Below, in pieces: positions 42,595 to 54,335 of a stretch of 64,000 nucleotides of DNA (positions are counted from its first letter, which is position 1; each line of letters starts with the position of its first letter). The position numbers and the translations under genes are program-made. Under the pieces are notes generated by a model. The model worked only from the letters and a program-made list of their open reading frames with translations. It was not told where the DNA came from and did not search any database. Source of the stretch: Galeruca laticollis (Eukaryota; Arthropoda; Insecta; Coleoptera; Chrysomelidae); assembly GCA_963921935.1 (NCBI GenBank), contig OY998176.1, forward strand, positions 182,801,842 through 182,865,841. The letters are read 5' to 3'.

Positions 42595-43573
42595 GTGATG
42601 ATAACGACTTTCTTATGGCAACAATCTCTTACATAAAAGAATAATAAAATCTGTGCACTCAAAAAATTGTTAGGATGGCAGTTGTGATTCCCCAGAGTCT
42701 CTTCAAATTATAAATTTGGAATATTTTTGTGGTCTCACACATTATTTTTGCCCCTTAGTACTTTTTTCTGAAGTAAGTTTTTTATGCACATTGTATACAA
42801 AAGTTAGTCAAGCTGTTTTTGACGTTATAATTATGTTGTTCAATTTATCTGTTACAATTGGCGATCGGTGGGGCTTATCGTTGCAGGGATGGAGGGCAGG
42901 TGTAAGGAGAATAATCTCTGTACATATGAAAAGTGTTTGTCGAAATGCATTATATTAGGGTGGCGCCAAATTCGCAGCAGGGTAAATTTTAAAGGAAGCG
43001 CCAAACGTTATTCATTTCTGAAACTAGTGATTTTAAATAGAATTGTATACAAAACTCATTGACAGGTTTTGTTGTTGTTTAGAGATGTAATTTTTCATTG
43101 CTGTATAATACAGATACTTCCAACCTCGCTGTGTGATATATTTATACTTATTTGATTTACTAATAAGAGTTGTTCATAACCAGAGCAACAAGGAAAACTC
43201 AATTTTATTATGGTAGTAGTTTCAACAAACTTAAATTGAAAAAGATACTGCTCTGGTATTGAAATAAACAATCAAATAGATTCAGTAACAAAAAAAACAT
43301 TACAATCATAAGTTTTAAATAGTAGGTATAAATTGAATTATTTTTAAACTCTGCTAATTAATTTGAAAGTATTGATTAACTGTTGTATACATTTATGCAC
43401 ATGGACAACGATCTCTCGGGTTCATTCGCCCTTATACTGGGTCTGAAGTTATGTTAGACCCATAATATCGGTATTGTTAAATAAATACTGTTTAAATAAC
43501 TTATATAAAAGCCAGACTTTATACTTTAATGCGAAAACATCTATTTTTGCACACCTTCATTACCTGGTACTTG
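42595..43573 (+). other. Intron 6, unassigned
   Basis: About 1 kb with no recognised element, ending at the LTR of element D. Confidence 0.5.
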
Positions 43574-43732
43574 AGTTAAAAGTTCGAAAACGAAAAACTT
43601 GTTTTTAAAAATTTTATTTCATTATTAAAGTGCAACAAAAGAACTGACTACAAAAATATGGTTTCCTACAATTTATAGGTTTAATGAAAGTATTATATTT
43701 CTTACTACGATGCATTGTGCAAGAATGTAACT
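43574..43732 (-). repeat. 3' LTR of errantivirus D
   Basis: AGTTAAAAGTTCGAAAACG...GAATGTAACT, 159 bp, same length as 53387-53545 with scattered substitutions. On the minus strand it is directly preceded by the polypurine tract. Confidence 0.88.
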
Positions 43733-45375
43733 CCTCCACCCCTGGATGTAAACGCATCCCTCAAGGATGTGGTTTCAGGACATCAAACGACAATTTCTAC
43801 TTCTCTTGGTCGTTGGCTTCGTTGATGGTAGAACGCACAGATTTTTCTTATTATACAAAAGCCTAGAATGGAACTCAAGGATAAGTATAACAGGACTGCC
43901 CATGTACTTGTTCTTCAATAGTAAACTGGAGTGTCAATATTTTCTAAATTTTCTTTTTGAACCCGCAGCTTGGTTTGAATTTATTGATTGTCTTTTAAGG
44001 TCCAGTAACGGTGGGTCAACTTCTTGACTTTGGTTTCCAAAATTCAGAGCCAAATTAAAGAGGTGAACGTCAACAAAATTAAATTTGCTTGGCTTTGTCG
44101 TAACAAACGTAAGGGATTGTATTTGAACGATACAACCTGGAGGGGATTCTAATAATAATGTCCCATGGCTGGGTATCTTGTTTTTTGTTTCTTGGCAATC
44201 AATCATCGCTTCTTCCTTCTTAGGTGCGGTGATAAGCCATTGTCCATCGAAAATTTTCGTTATTAGAATTGTGTGTAGTCGAACACGAAGTGGTCGTCAG
44301 GTTTTGACCTCTATTATATAGGTGAGTAATTGGACAACACATGGCGACTCTTCTGTGGTGAAGAACTTGTGGGCTTCTTTACATATATACCCTTTGGATT
44401 GTGTGTAAGTACCGGCTTGGTCCAAACAAGCGATATCAGTAGTGCCAGGAAGGGTTTATCAGGGAGGTGAAGGTAGAATTCAGAATTGTTTCCAAGGATG
44501 TAATTTCTAATTTCTAATAGGAACGTAATAATAAAATCTTTTGAGTAACTTTTGACTTCAATTAAGTTTTCAAATTTAAGAATATTTTCTAAAATTGGTT
44601 CAAATAGCAAAAATTCAATATTCGATTTGAATTCAAATTTTTTCATTTCATTTAACAAATCTAAAGGATTTACTATCGAGTTATGTAGTGTAATAATTTT
44701 AGCAAAGTGATAGCAGTTTCTGTTCTTTTCCAAAATATCATAATTGTTTAGTATAACATAGTAATTTGATATATTACTACAAATGATTGAAAATAATCAT
44801 AATGATAATTGTTTAAAAGAATCTGTTCTTTTATTTTATAATCAACCGTTTCTATCCTTAGATTCAAGTTCAATTGATTGTGTGAAATATTGGAAATTAA
44901 GCTGTTAAAATTCTTAATTGTATTTTCTGAAAGTGAAATTTGATTAAGGGAGCTTATTTTTGATTTATTTTGATTTTCTTGTAATTGTCTGATTTGACCT
45001 TCATAATGTTCTGCATCTTCTTGATCTGGATTACTAGTTATACGTTTTATAAGTGAACCTAAAGGGTTTAATAAACCTCGTTTAAACCTATTGTCAATTT
45101 TCAAAAGAGGAATAATTTCTTTAACTTGTGTTTCTATTTTATTTTCCAAAGATAAAACAGGAATTAAAGAATTTTCAAACTAACAATGATATCCATGGTG
45201 AATTTTGAAGTTATTATGTAATTTGTTTGATTGAGCTTTTATTATCGAGAATTCAGATATGATTGAAGTTAAATTATATATTTGTACAAAAGACCAATGA
45301 CTAGTTACTAATTTAGTTGTCCTTAGTGTATACGGGAGGAGCCCAGGATAATTGTTTAGTTTGTGGAATTTGACG
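43733..45375 (-). pseudogene. Errantivirus D env (baculovirus-F-like), broken
   Basis: Minus-strand order: N-terminal region (about 45200-45370), then a furin-type site and fusion-peptide region (RFKRGLLNPLGSLIKRIT) at about 45075. A heptad-rich helix follows, then FAKIITLHNSIVNPLDLL and FENLIEVKSYSKDF (44314-44733), and Cys-containing ectodomain (GCIVQIQSLTFVTTKPSKF, 43934-44206). This is the standard layout of errantiviral Env proteins. Several frameshifts and stops divide it, and the membrane anchor could not be read clearly in 43740-43930. A MULE is inserted just upstream of its start. Confidence 0.83.
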
Positions 45376-45404
45376 GCTGAGGCGAAGGCGGCAAATCCGG
45401 TGAC

Positions 45405-46985
45405 GCATCTGAAATTTTCGGCGCAAGTTAACTGCAGACGGGGTTTATGACATGGATTAAAAGATGGTCAATTGCAGACGAAGGAAAAGGGTCAAGTGTG
45501 TTTACCTGTTAAATGAGTGAACTGCATACCATGGTCTCTACCTATTATATATAACATTTTGTTCATAAATAAAATAAAAAACGAAAGTATTTCAAATGTA
45601 TATTATATAAACTGAATATTCGTCTACGTGTACCTACGTTTAACTACATAAAATGATTTTATAGTGCATATTTATACGAAACACACTTAACAAAGTCAAT
45701 CATTGCAATTTTATTGTTCCTGTAATCAATAATCAACCTTTCGAATGTAACGTTGCTGATTTAATCGTGAAGAATTAATTTTTAGGTACGTATCAGTCTG
45801 AATATCTATTAACACATCCAAAAACTGAGTTATATTCGGATGCGGAGATGAATTCAAATTATTAAATTTTGAGTGGAATGATTCGCAACAATTTGTAGTT
45901 CGTATGAGTGACGCTGCATTTTCTGCCCAGATATGTGGAGGAAATAAAGAATTTTCTTCAATATAGGTGTCCACAAAATAATCCACGAAATCATTCAGCC
46001 TGTTATCACTCGGTTGTACCGATATAAAGTGGAAGACAAATGAATAGCACACTTCTGAAGGATTCAAAAAAGTCAGACCAAATAAGTAATGCACCCATCT
46101 TCCAGTCTCGGATTGTGGATTTTTATGTTCTGTGCCTAACCCAAGATTCTGAATTTTCCTCCACCTAAACACAAATAGATTATCCTTTATTATTGCACAC
46201 ATTACACATTATTTTAGATCACAAAATATGAGTAAATTCTTACCATGATTGTGCAAGATGAAATCTGCAGCCGATTATTGAAACGTCGGGAAATGTTTCT
46301 TTCCCACTGAAATGGATAACTTGAACAAATTCCAAAAAATCGTGCACATCGGAAACGTTTTGAGGCAATTTTGGAAATGATTTATTTCTGTCTGTAAATA
46401 TTGCGCTTAATATATTGTACATATTTTTCTTCCAAAGTTGACAAAGTATTAGAATTTAATTTAAGCTCACCACGAATTATTTTAGATGGCTTTTCAGCGA
46501 TCATATCGTCTGCTTTTCTTTTTAATTTATTACTTAATGTTTGTCTGTTGATTGAACTGTCACTTTCCTGTTCATGATTATGAGTATTTAATATTTTACA
46601 ACTCACTTTTTCAACGCCCATTGTATATATTTTAGCTTTACATGTCCTTTTCACAAAGCACCAACAAGTCTCACCATTTTTTAATTCACGATGATTATAA
46701 AATTTGAAATTTTCAATAACTATTAGACTATTTCCACGTTCACTTATAATATCTTTCACTTCCATCTTCAGTTTTTTGTATATCGTACTTAACAAATGTG
46801 TCGTCATTGTTGAAATAAATTTTAAACTGATAGCCATAATAATATTTTTGCATACATTTTGTTATTCTAAGTCCCCTGACCGCCAGTCTGCAGTTCACCC
46901 ACAGGATTAGGTACCCTCATAAAACCCTTTTTAGATCATAAATCTCGTCTACAACTAACATGCGCCCGAAGTTTTAGGTATTATT
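45405..46985 (-). mobile_element. FLYWCH-MULE (Mutator-like) DNA transposon, internally deleted
   Basis: Terminal inverted repeats at about 45405-45450 (TTTTCGGCGCAAGTTAACTG) and 46935-46985 (complement of ACTTCGGGCGCATGTTAGTTG), imperfect but clearly paired. A transposase gene lies inside on the minus strand. It separates env from integrase of element D. Confidence 0.78.
45726..46837 (-). pseudogene. MULE transposase with FLYWCH zinc finger
   Basis: The N-terminal part (46837-46382) carries a FLYWCH-type finger: NFKFYNHRELKNGETCWCF, then CKAKIYT and ILNTHNHE. The middle has a MULE core segment (FPDVSIIGCRFHLAQSW). A clean 79-nt intron (46243-46165 on the minus strand, CATG|GTAAGA...GTTTAG|GTGG) joins it to RKIQNLGLG, the continuation typical of MULE transposases. 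The C-terminal part includes HIWAENAASLIRTTNCCESF. The stretch holding the first catalytic Asp between about 46380 and 46420 appears deleted and the frame shifts there, so this copy is probably non-functional. Confidence 0.8.
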
Positions 46986-46989
46986 TTAC

Positions 46990-48480
46990 TTTCATTGATG
47001 TGCACAATAATCTTGTTTTTATTTTTTGAGTTTTCTAGTTCTAATTTACCATTTTCTAAGACTTAGTTAGAATATAGGGTCCGTTAAATTTACGTCTTAA
47101 TTTTCCTGTCAGACTTTCAATTTTCTTATAAACTTGTGCACCAACTTTAGGACTTAGAGTCTTTTTGGTTTCATTCACACGATTTATAATTTTTTCTTTT
47201 TCATATTGTGATTCTTCGTGAACTTTACTAGGTATATAAAGCTTTGGTATTATTTTGATGGGAATTAATATATTGTGTATAAGCTTGTGGTGGTATAAGT
47301 GCCATTGGATGCAAGCTATTAGTGTGACCTAATACTAATTCGTCAGGTGTATACCCTGTACTAGAGTGATGGCTACTGTTGTAAGTTATAATTGCATAAG
47401 GCATTAAAGAAAGGACATATGCGTCTTTATCTTGTTCTCTCAACAGCCGAAGATGTTCAGTTACAGTAGAATGAAATCTTTCTACTGTCAGATTTGATTC
47501 GTGGCCGTAGGGTGTTGTGAAATGAATAATCATTTTATGAGATCTTAATAGTTCTTTAACAACGTCGTTTTGAAATTCTGTACTGTTGTAAGCTATAATT
47601 GCATAAGGCATTAAAGAAAGGCCATATGCATATTTATCTTATTCTCTTAACAGCCGAAGATGTTCAGTTATAGTATAATGAAATCCTTCTACTGGCCCAT
47701 TTGATTCGTGGCGGTAGGGTGTTGTGAAATGAATAATAATTTTATGAGATCTCAATAGTTCTTCAACAACGTTGTTTTGAAATTCTGTCCTTTCATCAGA
47801 GACAATTTCATTTGGGACTCCAAGAAAGGAAAAGGAATGTACTAGTTGTTGATAGGCTGATATAGAAGTCCCGAAATATAGCAAAGCTTGCCCAAACTTT
47901 TTCTAAAATTATTAAAAATCTGTGAGTTCCTACTTTATAAGTGTCAATGTGTATGATTTCAAATGGTTTCAAAGGTGTTTCAGTTAAAACTAAAGGTTCG
48001 TTAGGAGATTTTCTATTATATTTTGCTCTTTGACAAATTTCGCAATCATTTATATAATCGGTGACATCTTTTTTCGTTGATTTCCAATATTAGTTTAATT
48101 TTAAGGTCCTCAAAGTTTCTTCAATCCCTCTATGATTTGTTTTACACTCGTGTTTGTATTTCATCATTGTATTGCGTTCGTCCGGTAGCACGTTACAATT
48201 TTAGTACATTCAATTAATTTTAACTTTGTAAAATGTTTTGACCAAATTTTTTGAAAAAGAGGACGAAATTCTTTAGATAAAAAATGTATGCAAAATGCAT
48301 TTTACAAGCATTTTCTCTAAGAAACTCTGTGATAACTGTAGCTTGAATGATTTTGGGACCGTCAAATACTTCAAAGTCTCGTTTAAGATAAGTAGTCTAA
48401 TCAACAAGTTCAAAAACGTGTTAAATAGAAATAAAGCTCCTAAAAATATGTGCCATAGCTCATTCGATTCGGAATGACGT
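46990..48480 (-). pseudogene. Errantivirus D integrase, with internal tandem duplication
   Basis: Minus-strand order: linker (IHFLSKEFRPLF), HHCC finger (TNHRGIEETL, NDCEICQRAKYNRK), core Asp in IIHIDTYKVGT, Asp in IVSDERTEFQN, Glu in NGPVEGFHYTITEHL, and C-terminal domain with FNGPYILTK. A 207-bp (69-codon) block of the core occurs twice in tandem (47375-47581 and 47582-47788). A stop (LLRE*) and frameshifts are present. The element D RNase H end is separated from this gene by the A+T-rich insertion. Confidence 0.8.
47375..47788. repeat. 207-bp tandem duplication in integrase of D
   Basis: Units 47375-47581 and 47582-47788 both begin ACTGTTGTAAG and end TTTTGAAATTCTGT. They differ by a modest number of substitutions, so the duplication is not recent. 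Confidence 0.9.
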
Positions 48481-49795
48481 CTAGAAAAATTTTTTTTAAG
48501 GATATATTAGCACATAAAAAATTGCAATTGTTATTAACAAAATAAGATAAAAAAAGGTATTTAGTTTTTCGTTAATAACTTTTAAAATAATGATATTTAA
48601 GGAATTTTGAAAAAAGATCCTGAAAGAGGAAAAAATGTCCAATAAAAAAGTCCTAACTCCCGGAACTCTATCTATATTATTTATAATTTTTTTTAACGCT
48701 GAAAATAGGGCTCCGCGAGGCCGTTACGGCATAGGCGCGCCGCCTAAAAAGCCGGTATATCACCTAAAATAATTTTTTTTAATATTAAATAACAATTTAA
48801 AAATTTGAATGAATTATAGTGTAATCTAGACACAGGAACAAAAAACCTCGGTGAATTTTTTTGTCGATTTTTTAAAAAGTTACACCATTGTTAATTAACT
48901 AATTTTTTTCCAATCTCTGTTTTTATAAATTGCGGTATAAGAGTTTAAATAATTGGTCTATAAATTTTTCGCTTCGTGGAGCTCTTTTTGTTTAGGTACT
49001 TAATAAAGTTATGCAAAAAAAATTATTAAAGTTAATTATTTTGTTAATTATAATTTTTTAAATCAACTAAAAATGAAATTTCTAAAAAATGTTATAAAAA
49101 AAATTTTTTTTGGTAATATATTATTATTGCTGTTTTCGCATCTAATATAGGTATTAATTAACATTGGAAAAAAATTTTTACGTCATTTGTTAAGAAATTG
49201 TTTATAAACAAATAGACTATTTTGAGATTTAAAAAAAAAAAATTTTACTATCTTATAGCATAGGGGAAATGATGATTTTTTAAAAAAAAATTTTCTTAAA
49301 TAAATTTTTTTATTGTTTATAATCGTTTTTTTTATATTTCAATTGTTTAAATAATTAGTTAAGAAATTATTTTATTCTTAAAAATCATCATTGACCCTTT
49401 TCAATGGAATAACAGAGAAAAAAATTTTTTTTTATAAATAATTTAATTGTTTATTAACTTAACAATTTGTTATAAACAAATAATATTAACCGTTATATTT
49501 TTTTTTCGAAAACTTCAAAAAATTACAAAAACATATATAACAAAGTTAAGAAAAAAATTTTTTTGTATTTTTTACAACACTTTTAAATATTATACAATAA
49601 TGAAATTACAGCAGTTACATAATTTGTCAAGTTAAAAATTGTTATAACTTTTAAACTATTAGAGATAGGGTAAAGAACATTTAAGTCATTTTTGTAAAGG
49701 ATTTATTTATCTGTAAAATGAATTCAAAATCGATGCTGTAACTATTATTTATCACTTGTTATAAGCATTTATAAAAAATTTAGATTTTTTTTACA
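48481..49795. other. A+T-rich insertion of unknown type in element D
   Basis: About 1.3 kb dominated by runs of A and T with recurring TTAAGAAATT/TTTATAAACAAATA units. It includes one G+C-rich island (48698-48756, GGGCTCCGCGAGGCCGTTAC then GGCGCGCCGCC). It lies between element D's RNase H-integrase linker halves, so it is probably a separate insertion. No ORF, clear terminal repeat or target duplication found. Confidence 0.5.
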
Positions 49796-51602
49796 TCTAA
49801 AATTGATTGATTAGACTAAAGGCACGTATGGAGATTCCTTTACTATTAATTGAAACGCTTTATTATTTATAATATCATCTAACAATGTAAAATTTGCATC
49901 TTGGGTATATTCTTCGCTATGAGCCGTAACTATGTCTGAATTATTATCATTTTGTTGGCCGTGCAGTTCATTGTGTTCTAAATGTTGATTTATATCTATT
50001 TATTATATTATCCAATTCTACGGGGTCCATATTATCGGGGTTAAATTCTCCTAAAAATTCTTTTATATCGAGGTCAATATCTCCGGGATTATTTAGGTTT
50101 GATTTAGTTTCTGAAGTGCTAAGATTGATTCTTAATAAAGGATCGTCAATATTATTTTTCCCTGATTTATATTTTATGGTATAGTCAAATTCCTCCAACT
50201 TAAGGCGCCATCTTAAGAGTTTTGAAATTGGCTCTTTTAGGTTAAATAACCACACTAAAGGACGATGATCTGACAAAATTTCGAATTTACGCCCATATAG
50301 ATAATGACGATACATTTTGCAAGCCCAGACTATGGCTAGCAATTCTTTCTCGATTGTCGAATATCTCTGTTCTGTACTATTTAAGGTTCGCGACACGTAT
50401 GCTATGGGATGATCATTGTACCTTATGTCAATACATCGCCCAAAGCTACGTTAGAAGCATTAGTGGTTAATATAAAAGGCTTAGAAAAATCTGGGTATGC
50501 CAAAATTGGAGCATTTATTAAAAGTTCGTTAAGGTGGTTAAAATATTTTATAAATTCTGGAGAATGTACTACCTTATAATTCTTTTTAATACACAAAGTA
50601 AGGGGTTTTGCAATTTTGGCAAAATTATTTATAAAGCGCCTATAATAACCATCTAAACCCAAAACAGATTTAATTTCGTTGTGTTCTAGGTATCGGAAAG
50701 TTTTTTACAGCACTAATTTTGACTGGATTCGGTAATACGCCTTCTCTAGTAGTTTTATGACCTAAATACATTACATCAGTGTGCAAAAATTCAGATTTTT
50801 CCAGCTGTACTTTTAAATTAGATTGTCGTAACCGTTCAAACACTAATCTCAATTTCAGTATGTGTTCTTGTAACGACGACGAAAAAATAATTATTTCATC
50901 AAGATACACATAGCAGATTTCATTTTGAAAATTTCTAAATACATTATTCATAACCCGTTGAAAAGAGGCAGGTGCATTTTTAAGTCCAAAAGTTGACCGT
51001 AAAAATTCATAGTGTCCTGTCTCTGTTGAAAATGCAGTTTTTGGGACATCACCAGGATACATTTCGAACTGATGGTATCCGTTAGCTAGATCTAACGTTG
51101 TAAAATACTGGGCGTGCCCTAGTGTGTCTAGAATATCGTTTATAACTGGAAGTGGAAATTTATCATCGATAATCTTCTCATTTAGCTTATGATAGTCTAT
51201 TACAATTCCACATTCTCTTTTTATCGTTTAAATTTAATCGCTTTTTCTCGACAATCCAAATTAGTTAGTAAAATGGTGATGCTGAATGTCTTATTATATC
51301 ATCCGATAACATTTTACTTATTTGACTATCTACTTCTTTTCTATAAATTTGCGGATAATTATAATATTTCGTATATACTAGACTATCATTAATGAGGTTA
51401 ATTTTGTGCTTAATTTGATTTGAAAATATAAAACATAAAACATATCTCTATACTCATAACAAAGATTTTCAATAGCTTCATATTTTTCCTTATGACAATG
51501 ATCTAACCTAAGTTTATTTAAATTATCTCTCTGTAAACTATCAAGTTCATGTTCATCTATATTCATTTTTTCGAAACAATTGAAGTCAATAGTAGATTTC
51601 AA
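49796..51602 (-). pseudogene. Errantivirus D reverse transcriptase and RNase H
   Basis: RT blocks: HYEFLRSTFGLKNAPASFQR, the catalytic box as CYVYLDEIIIFSS, VMYLGHKTTREGVLPNP. RNase H: ILTTNASNVALG, STIEKELLAIVWACKMYRHY, ILSDHRPLVWLF, and a tail YKSGKNNIDDPLLR, then the linker into integrase. Two catalytic positions are changed: the second Asp of YxDD is Glu, and the first RNase H Asp (usual TTDAS) is Asn. Frameshifts lie near 50400 and 50665, and the RT N-terminus (51062-51602) is degraded. Confidence 0.85.
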
Positions 51603-51865
51603 TTCATTTTCTTCATAAAATTAACTGTCTCAATTAACTCTACTTGAAAGGGCACTGAGGCATTTCAGCTTTTCCAAAATTAACATAATTTAATACCTAT
51701 GCCGAGGGTTTCATTTACCGGTCCTATTACTTTCTGGCATACTCGCGGGGGATTAATTACTTGGCTTGGTTTAAAAGACTTGGGCTGAAAATGATACAAA
51801 GGCAATACACGTAAATTTTTTTAAATTTATGTTAGCACCAATGTTTTTAAAAAAATCATAAACTA
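51603..51865 (-). other. Degraded protease-RT junction of D
   Basis: No continuous frame, but position between protease and RT implies pol sequence. Contains AATTAACTGTCTC, a short match to the Penelope terminal sequence, too short to call. Confidence 0.4.
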
Positions 51866-52120
51866 TTATGTCATCAAAATTTGGGAAAAATCGAATAATT
51901 GAAATTTGTGATTACCTTTAACATTAAATGAAGGGAATATAGGAATGATCATAGTTTCATCATGAAAAGATGTTGCATGAGCGATACGTACAGAAAATTT
52001 TTCAGGTCTAATGAACTTTTTATACATTTTTTGAGTAAGATTCGGCTTAAGAAATTTTTGGCCTGACCCTGTATCTATAAGAAATTTAGCAGTTAGTTCT
52101 GGTATAATTACCTTAGGCAA
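51866..52120 (-). pseudogene. Errantivirus D protease
   Basis: 84-codon frame with the retropepsin active site AKFLIDTGSGQKF intact and IPIFPSFNVKGNHKFQLFDF downstream, followed by frame loss. It precedes RT and follows gag as expected. Confidence 0.75.
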
Positions 52121-53044
52121 CGCTGAATAAACAGTATTATTTATATTTATCCTTTAACATTGTCTTCCAAGGCCATTTGATAAAAATGTTCATCATAATA
52201 CTTCGCAATTATTTTCTTTCTTTCAGGTTCTCATTAGATTGTGAAAAACTACATTTTTATAAGGCAGTGGCTCTACGCATTGATTATATAATTCTTCAAA
52301 ATTAAAATTGCGAGGTTTTTGTGGTTTTTTCCAAAAAAAAATAGATTCTTTATTTGTCATTTTACTTATATTATTAGAGGGTGTATCCATAGGTTCTGCT
52401 CACAAAAAAAATTATGTCTTATCCATATTGAGCGATTTTGAAAGTTTTGTTGACCTCGTGGGTTGAAGTGTTTGATTAGAGTAATTTTGAAAATTTGGTC
52501 TCGAATTACCAAAATTTTGATTATATTGAAAGTTTCCAAAATTAGGCTCTTTTAATAATTGGGTCCATTAATGAACATTATTCGGGTCGTTCGACATATT
52601 TATGTTTAAAAATAAAATACTACGAGCATCTTGGATTTTTAGGTAAAAACTTTGTACGATCTTATTCTTTTCAGGATGCATCGAAATTATGTCTTGGATA
52701 ATACAATCAATTGATCTTTGGTCAAAAAAGTAACTAAAACTGAATCTTTAACCATTGCTCAATTATCTAAGTCTGTTCTAGAAGCTATTACGTCGGCAGC
52801 TCTACCTATTCCAATTATAGTATCAAATAGACAAATATTTATTGCAGCTTATGATCACCATGATTTGATGATTCGTTAAAATATTCTCGCATGCTTTAAT
52901 AAATCTATTAAGTTGTTTCGGGTTTCCATCAAAGTTTGGAATATTATCTGCTTGGTATTTAATTAACTGATAGTTTGGTTGAGCCATTTCGTTTAATTTT
53001 AAATTAGTAATTCTATCTATAATATCTTCCACGATGGAAATCAA
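52121..53044 (-). pseudogene. Errantivirus D gag
   Basis: The N-terminal frame (53044-52823) contains MAQPNYQLIKYQADNIPNF and DGNPKQLNRFIKACENIL, the characteristic start of errantiviral Gags; the Met of MAQPN is the likely start. The rest to 52121 is broken by frameshifts. An Asn/Phe-rich stretch (about 52480-52560) resembles the C-terminal region of such Gags. No zinc knuckles seen. Confidence 0.75.
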
Positions 53045-53386
53045 AAAACCACTTATGCAAAAATAAAATAATAGGAATTAATTTATAAATGGATACACTT
53101 ACAGCAAGAATCTATTCTTCATTTGCTGAATGCTTAACTATATTACGGATTTTGGACGATTTTTGTTCCTCTGTCCTCGCCAATAGGATCGTGGACGATG
53201 TAGTTACGGTCCCCTGGTCGAACTATACTATGGACTTTTGGACGATTCTTGTTCCTCTGGTCAGTGGTGAGTTCTTATGAGCACTCGAATTTCTGTAGGT
53301 ACGCACCAACTAACCGTTAAAACGGAGAACTGTACAAGATTTCGGCACTTTCCGTACAATTTTGGCCAAATCCTACTGACTGCGCC
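53045..53386 (-). promoter_or_regulatory. Errantivirus D leader and tRNA-Ser-like primer-binding site
   Basis: On the minus strand the 5' LTR ends TAACT and the next bases give TGGCGCAGTCAGTAGGAT (about 53370-53387). That is the kind of site used by errantiviruses such as 17.6, 297 and ZAM with tRNA-Ser. About 300 bp of leader follow before gag. Confidence 0.8.
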
Positions 53387-53545
53387 AGTTAAAAGTTCGA
53401 AAACGATAAATTTGTTTTTAAGAATTAAATTTTATTATTAAAACGCAACAAAAGAACGGACTACAAAAATATGGTTTTCTACAATTTATAGGTTTAATAA
53501 AAGTATTATATTTCTTGCTACGTTGCATTGTGCAAAAATGTAACT
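53387..53545 (-). repeat. 5' LTR of errantivirus D
   Basis: AGTTAAAAGTTCG...AATGTAACT, 159 bp, pair of 43574-43732. Unusually short for this group. Confidence 0.88.
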
Positions 53546-54244
53546 TTTGGCTAAGTCATCGTTAGTCTATGTTTGTTACCCCCTAGCATTCTTATCAACT
53601 ATAGTGAGAAAGCACACAATACTTTCTAGTTTTTTACTTTAACGTGTGTCTCGCATTACCTTCTAGGTTTTTTAAAAACTATAAACTATTTACTGACCAT
53701 CTAGAGGCTGGTTATCTACCTGAAAAGCTTTGATTTATAGAAAGAAACTATCATTTCAATGATCACTGCTCACTGGTGTACTGCTTCACCAGTTGCGTAG
53801 CCTGAAATTATCTTATCTTAGATAGATATATGAATTCTTGGGCAATAAATACATCATCTACTTAGACTGAAAATATTGATTGGAATAGAAAATTATGGAG
53901 ATTTTTCTTAAAAAATTGTGAATGGGAAATTCAAAGACAATATGCTGTAACAACTCTAGAGCAAGAATGTTAAAAATAAAATAGTTCCTTCGTAGTTATT
54001 TTCTTCTTTTTCAAATGTTGTTTTCGCTGTAATATCACTGTCTGGTTGACTTCAATATTAGGTCACGAGGTAGCCTAATATCGCGTCCAAACATGATTTT
54101 AGCATACATTATTGAAAATTGTTTTACTTACCTTTTTTTAAACCAAAACAGTTTAAGCATTCGGAAAAATGTGGATCTATGTCAGTACAATAAGATTAAT
54201 TATCCTATTATTATGAATGTAATATGTGCTTATTCATTTTTTAG
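53546..54244 (+). other. Intron 6, 3' end
   Basis: About 700 bp, nothing recognised, ending in the acceptor CATTTTTTAG before exon 7. Confidence 0.6.
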
Positions 54245-54335
54245 ATTTCGCGAAATATAAAGATGCAGTACTTATTTCCACATATGGTGAAGTTGTGATA
54301 GACTCCCCTGAAAGATTTACTCAAAATAGCAACAG
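54245..54335 (+). CDS. Integrin alpha, exon 7 (end of calf-2)
   Basis: 91 nt: two bases completing the Asp codon from exon 6, 29 codons, then two bases of the next, ending AACAG|GTAACC. It encodes FAKYKDAVLISTYGEVVIDS and then PERFTQNSN. The pattern VLISTxGxVxID, placed after the FGPY exon and before the membrane exon, fits the last strands of calf-2. Too short to show as a long frame, but the phases on both sides match. Confidence 0.88.

Larger units (their letters stand above)
43574..53545 (-). mobile_element. Errantivirus (gypsy-type) D, nearly full length
   Basis: 159-bp LTRs at both ends (AGTTA...TAACT termini). On the minus strand a tRNA-Ser-like primer site (TGGCGCAGTCAGTAGGAT) follows the 5' LTR, then gag, protease, RT, RNase H, integrase and env, with a polypurine tract (CCAGGGGTGGAGG) touching the 3' LTR. 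Outer flanks CTTG and TTTG could be a 4-bp duplication with one change. Two insertions are inside it: a MULE (about 45405-46985) and an A+T-rich segment (about 48481-49795). All genes are broken. Confidence 0.9.
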
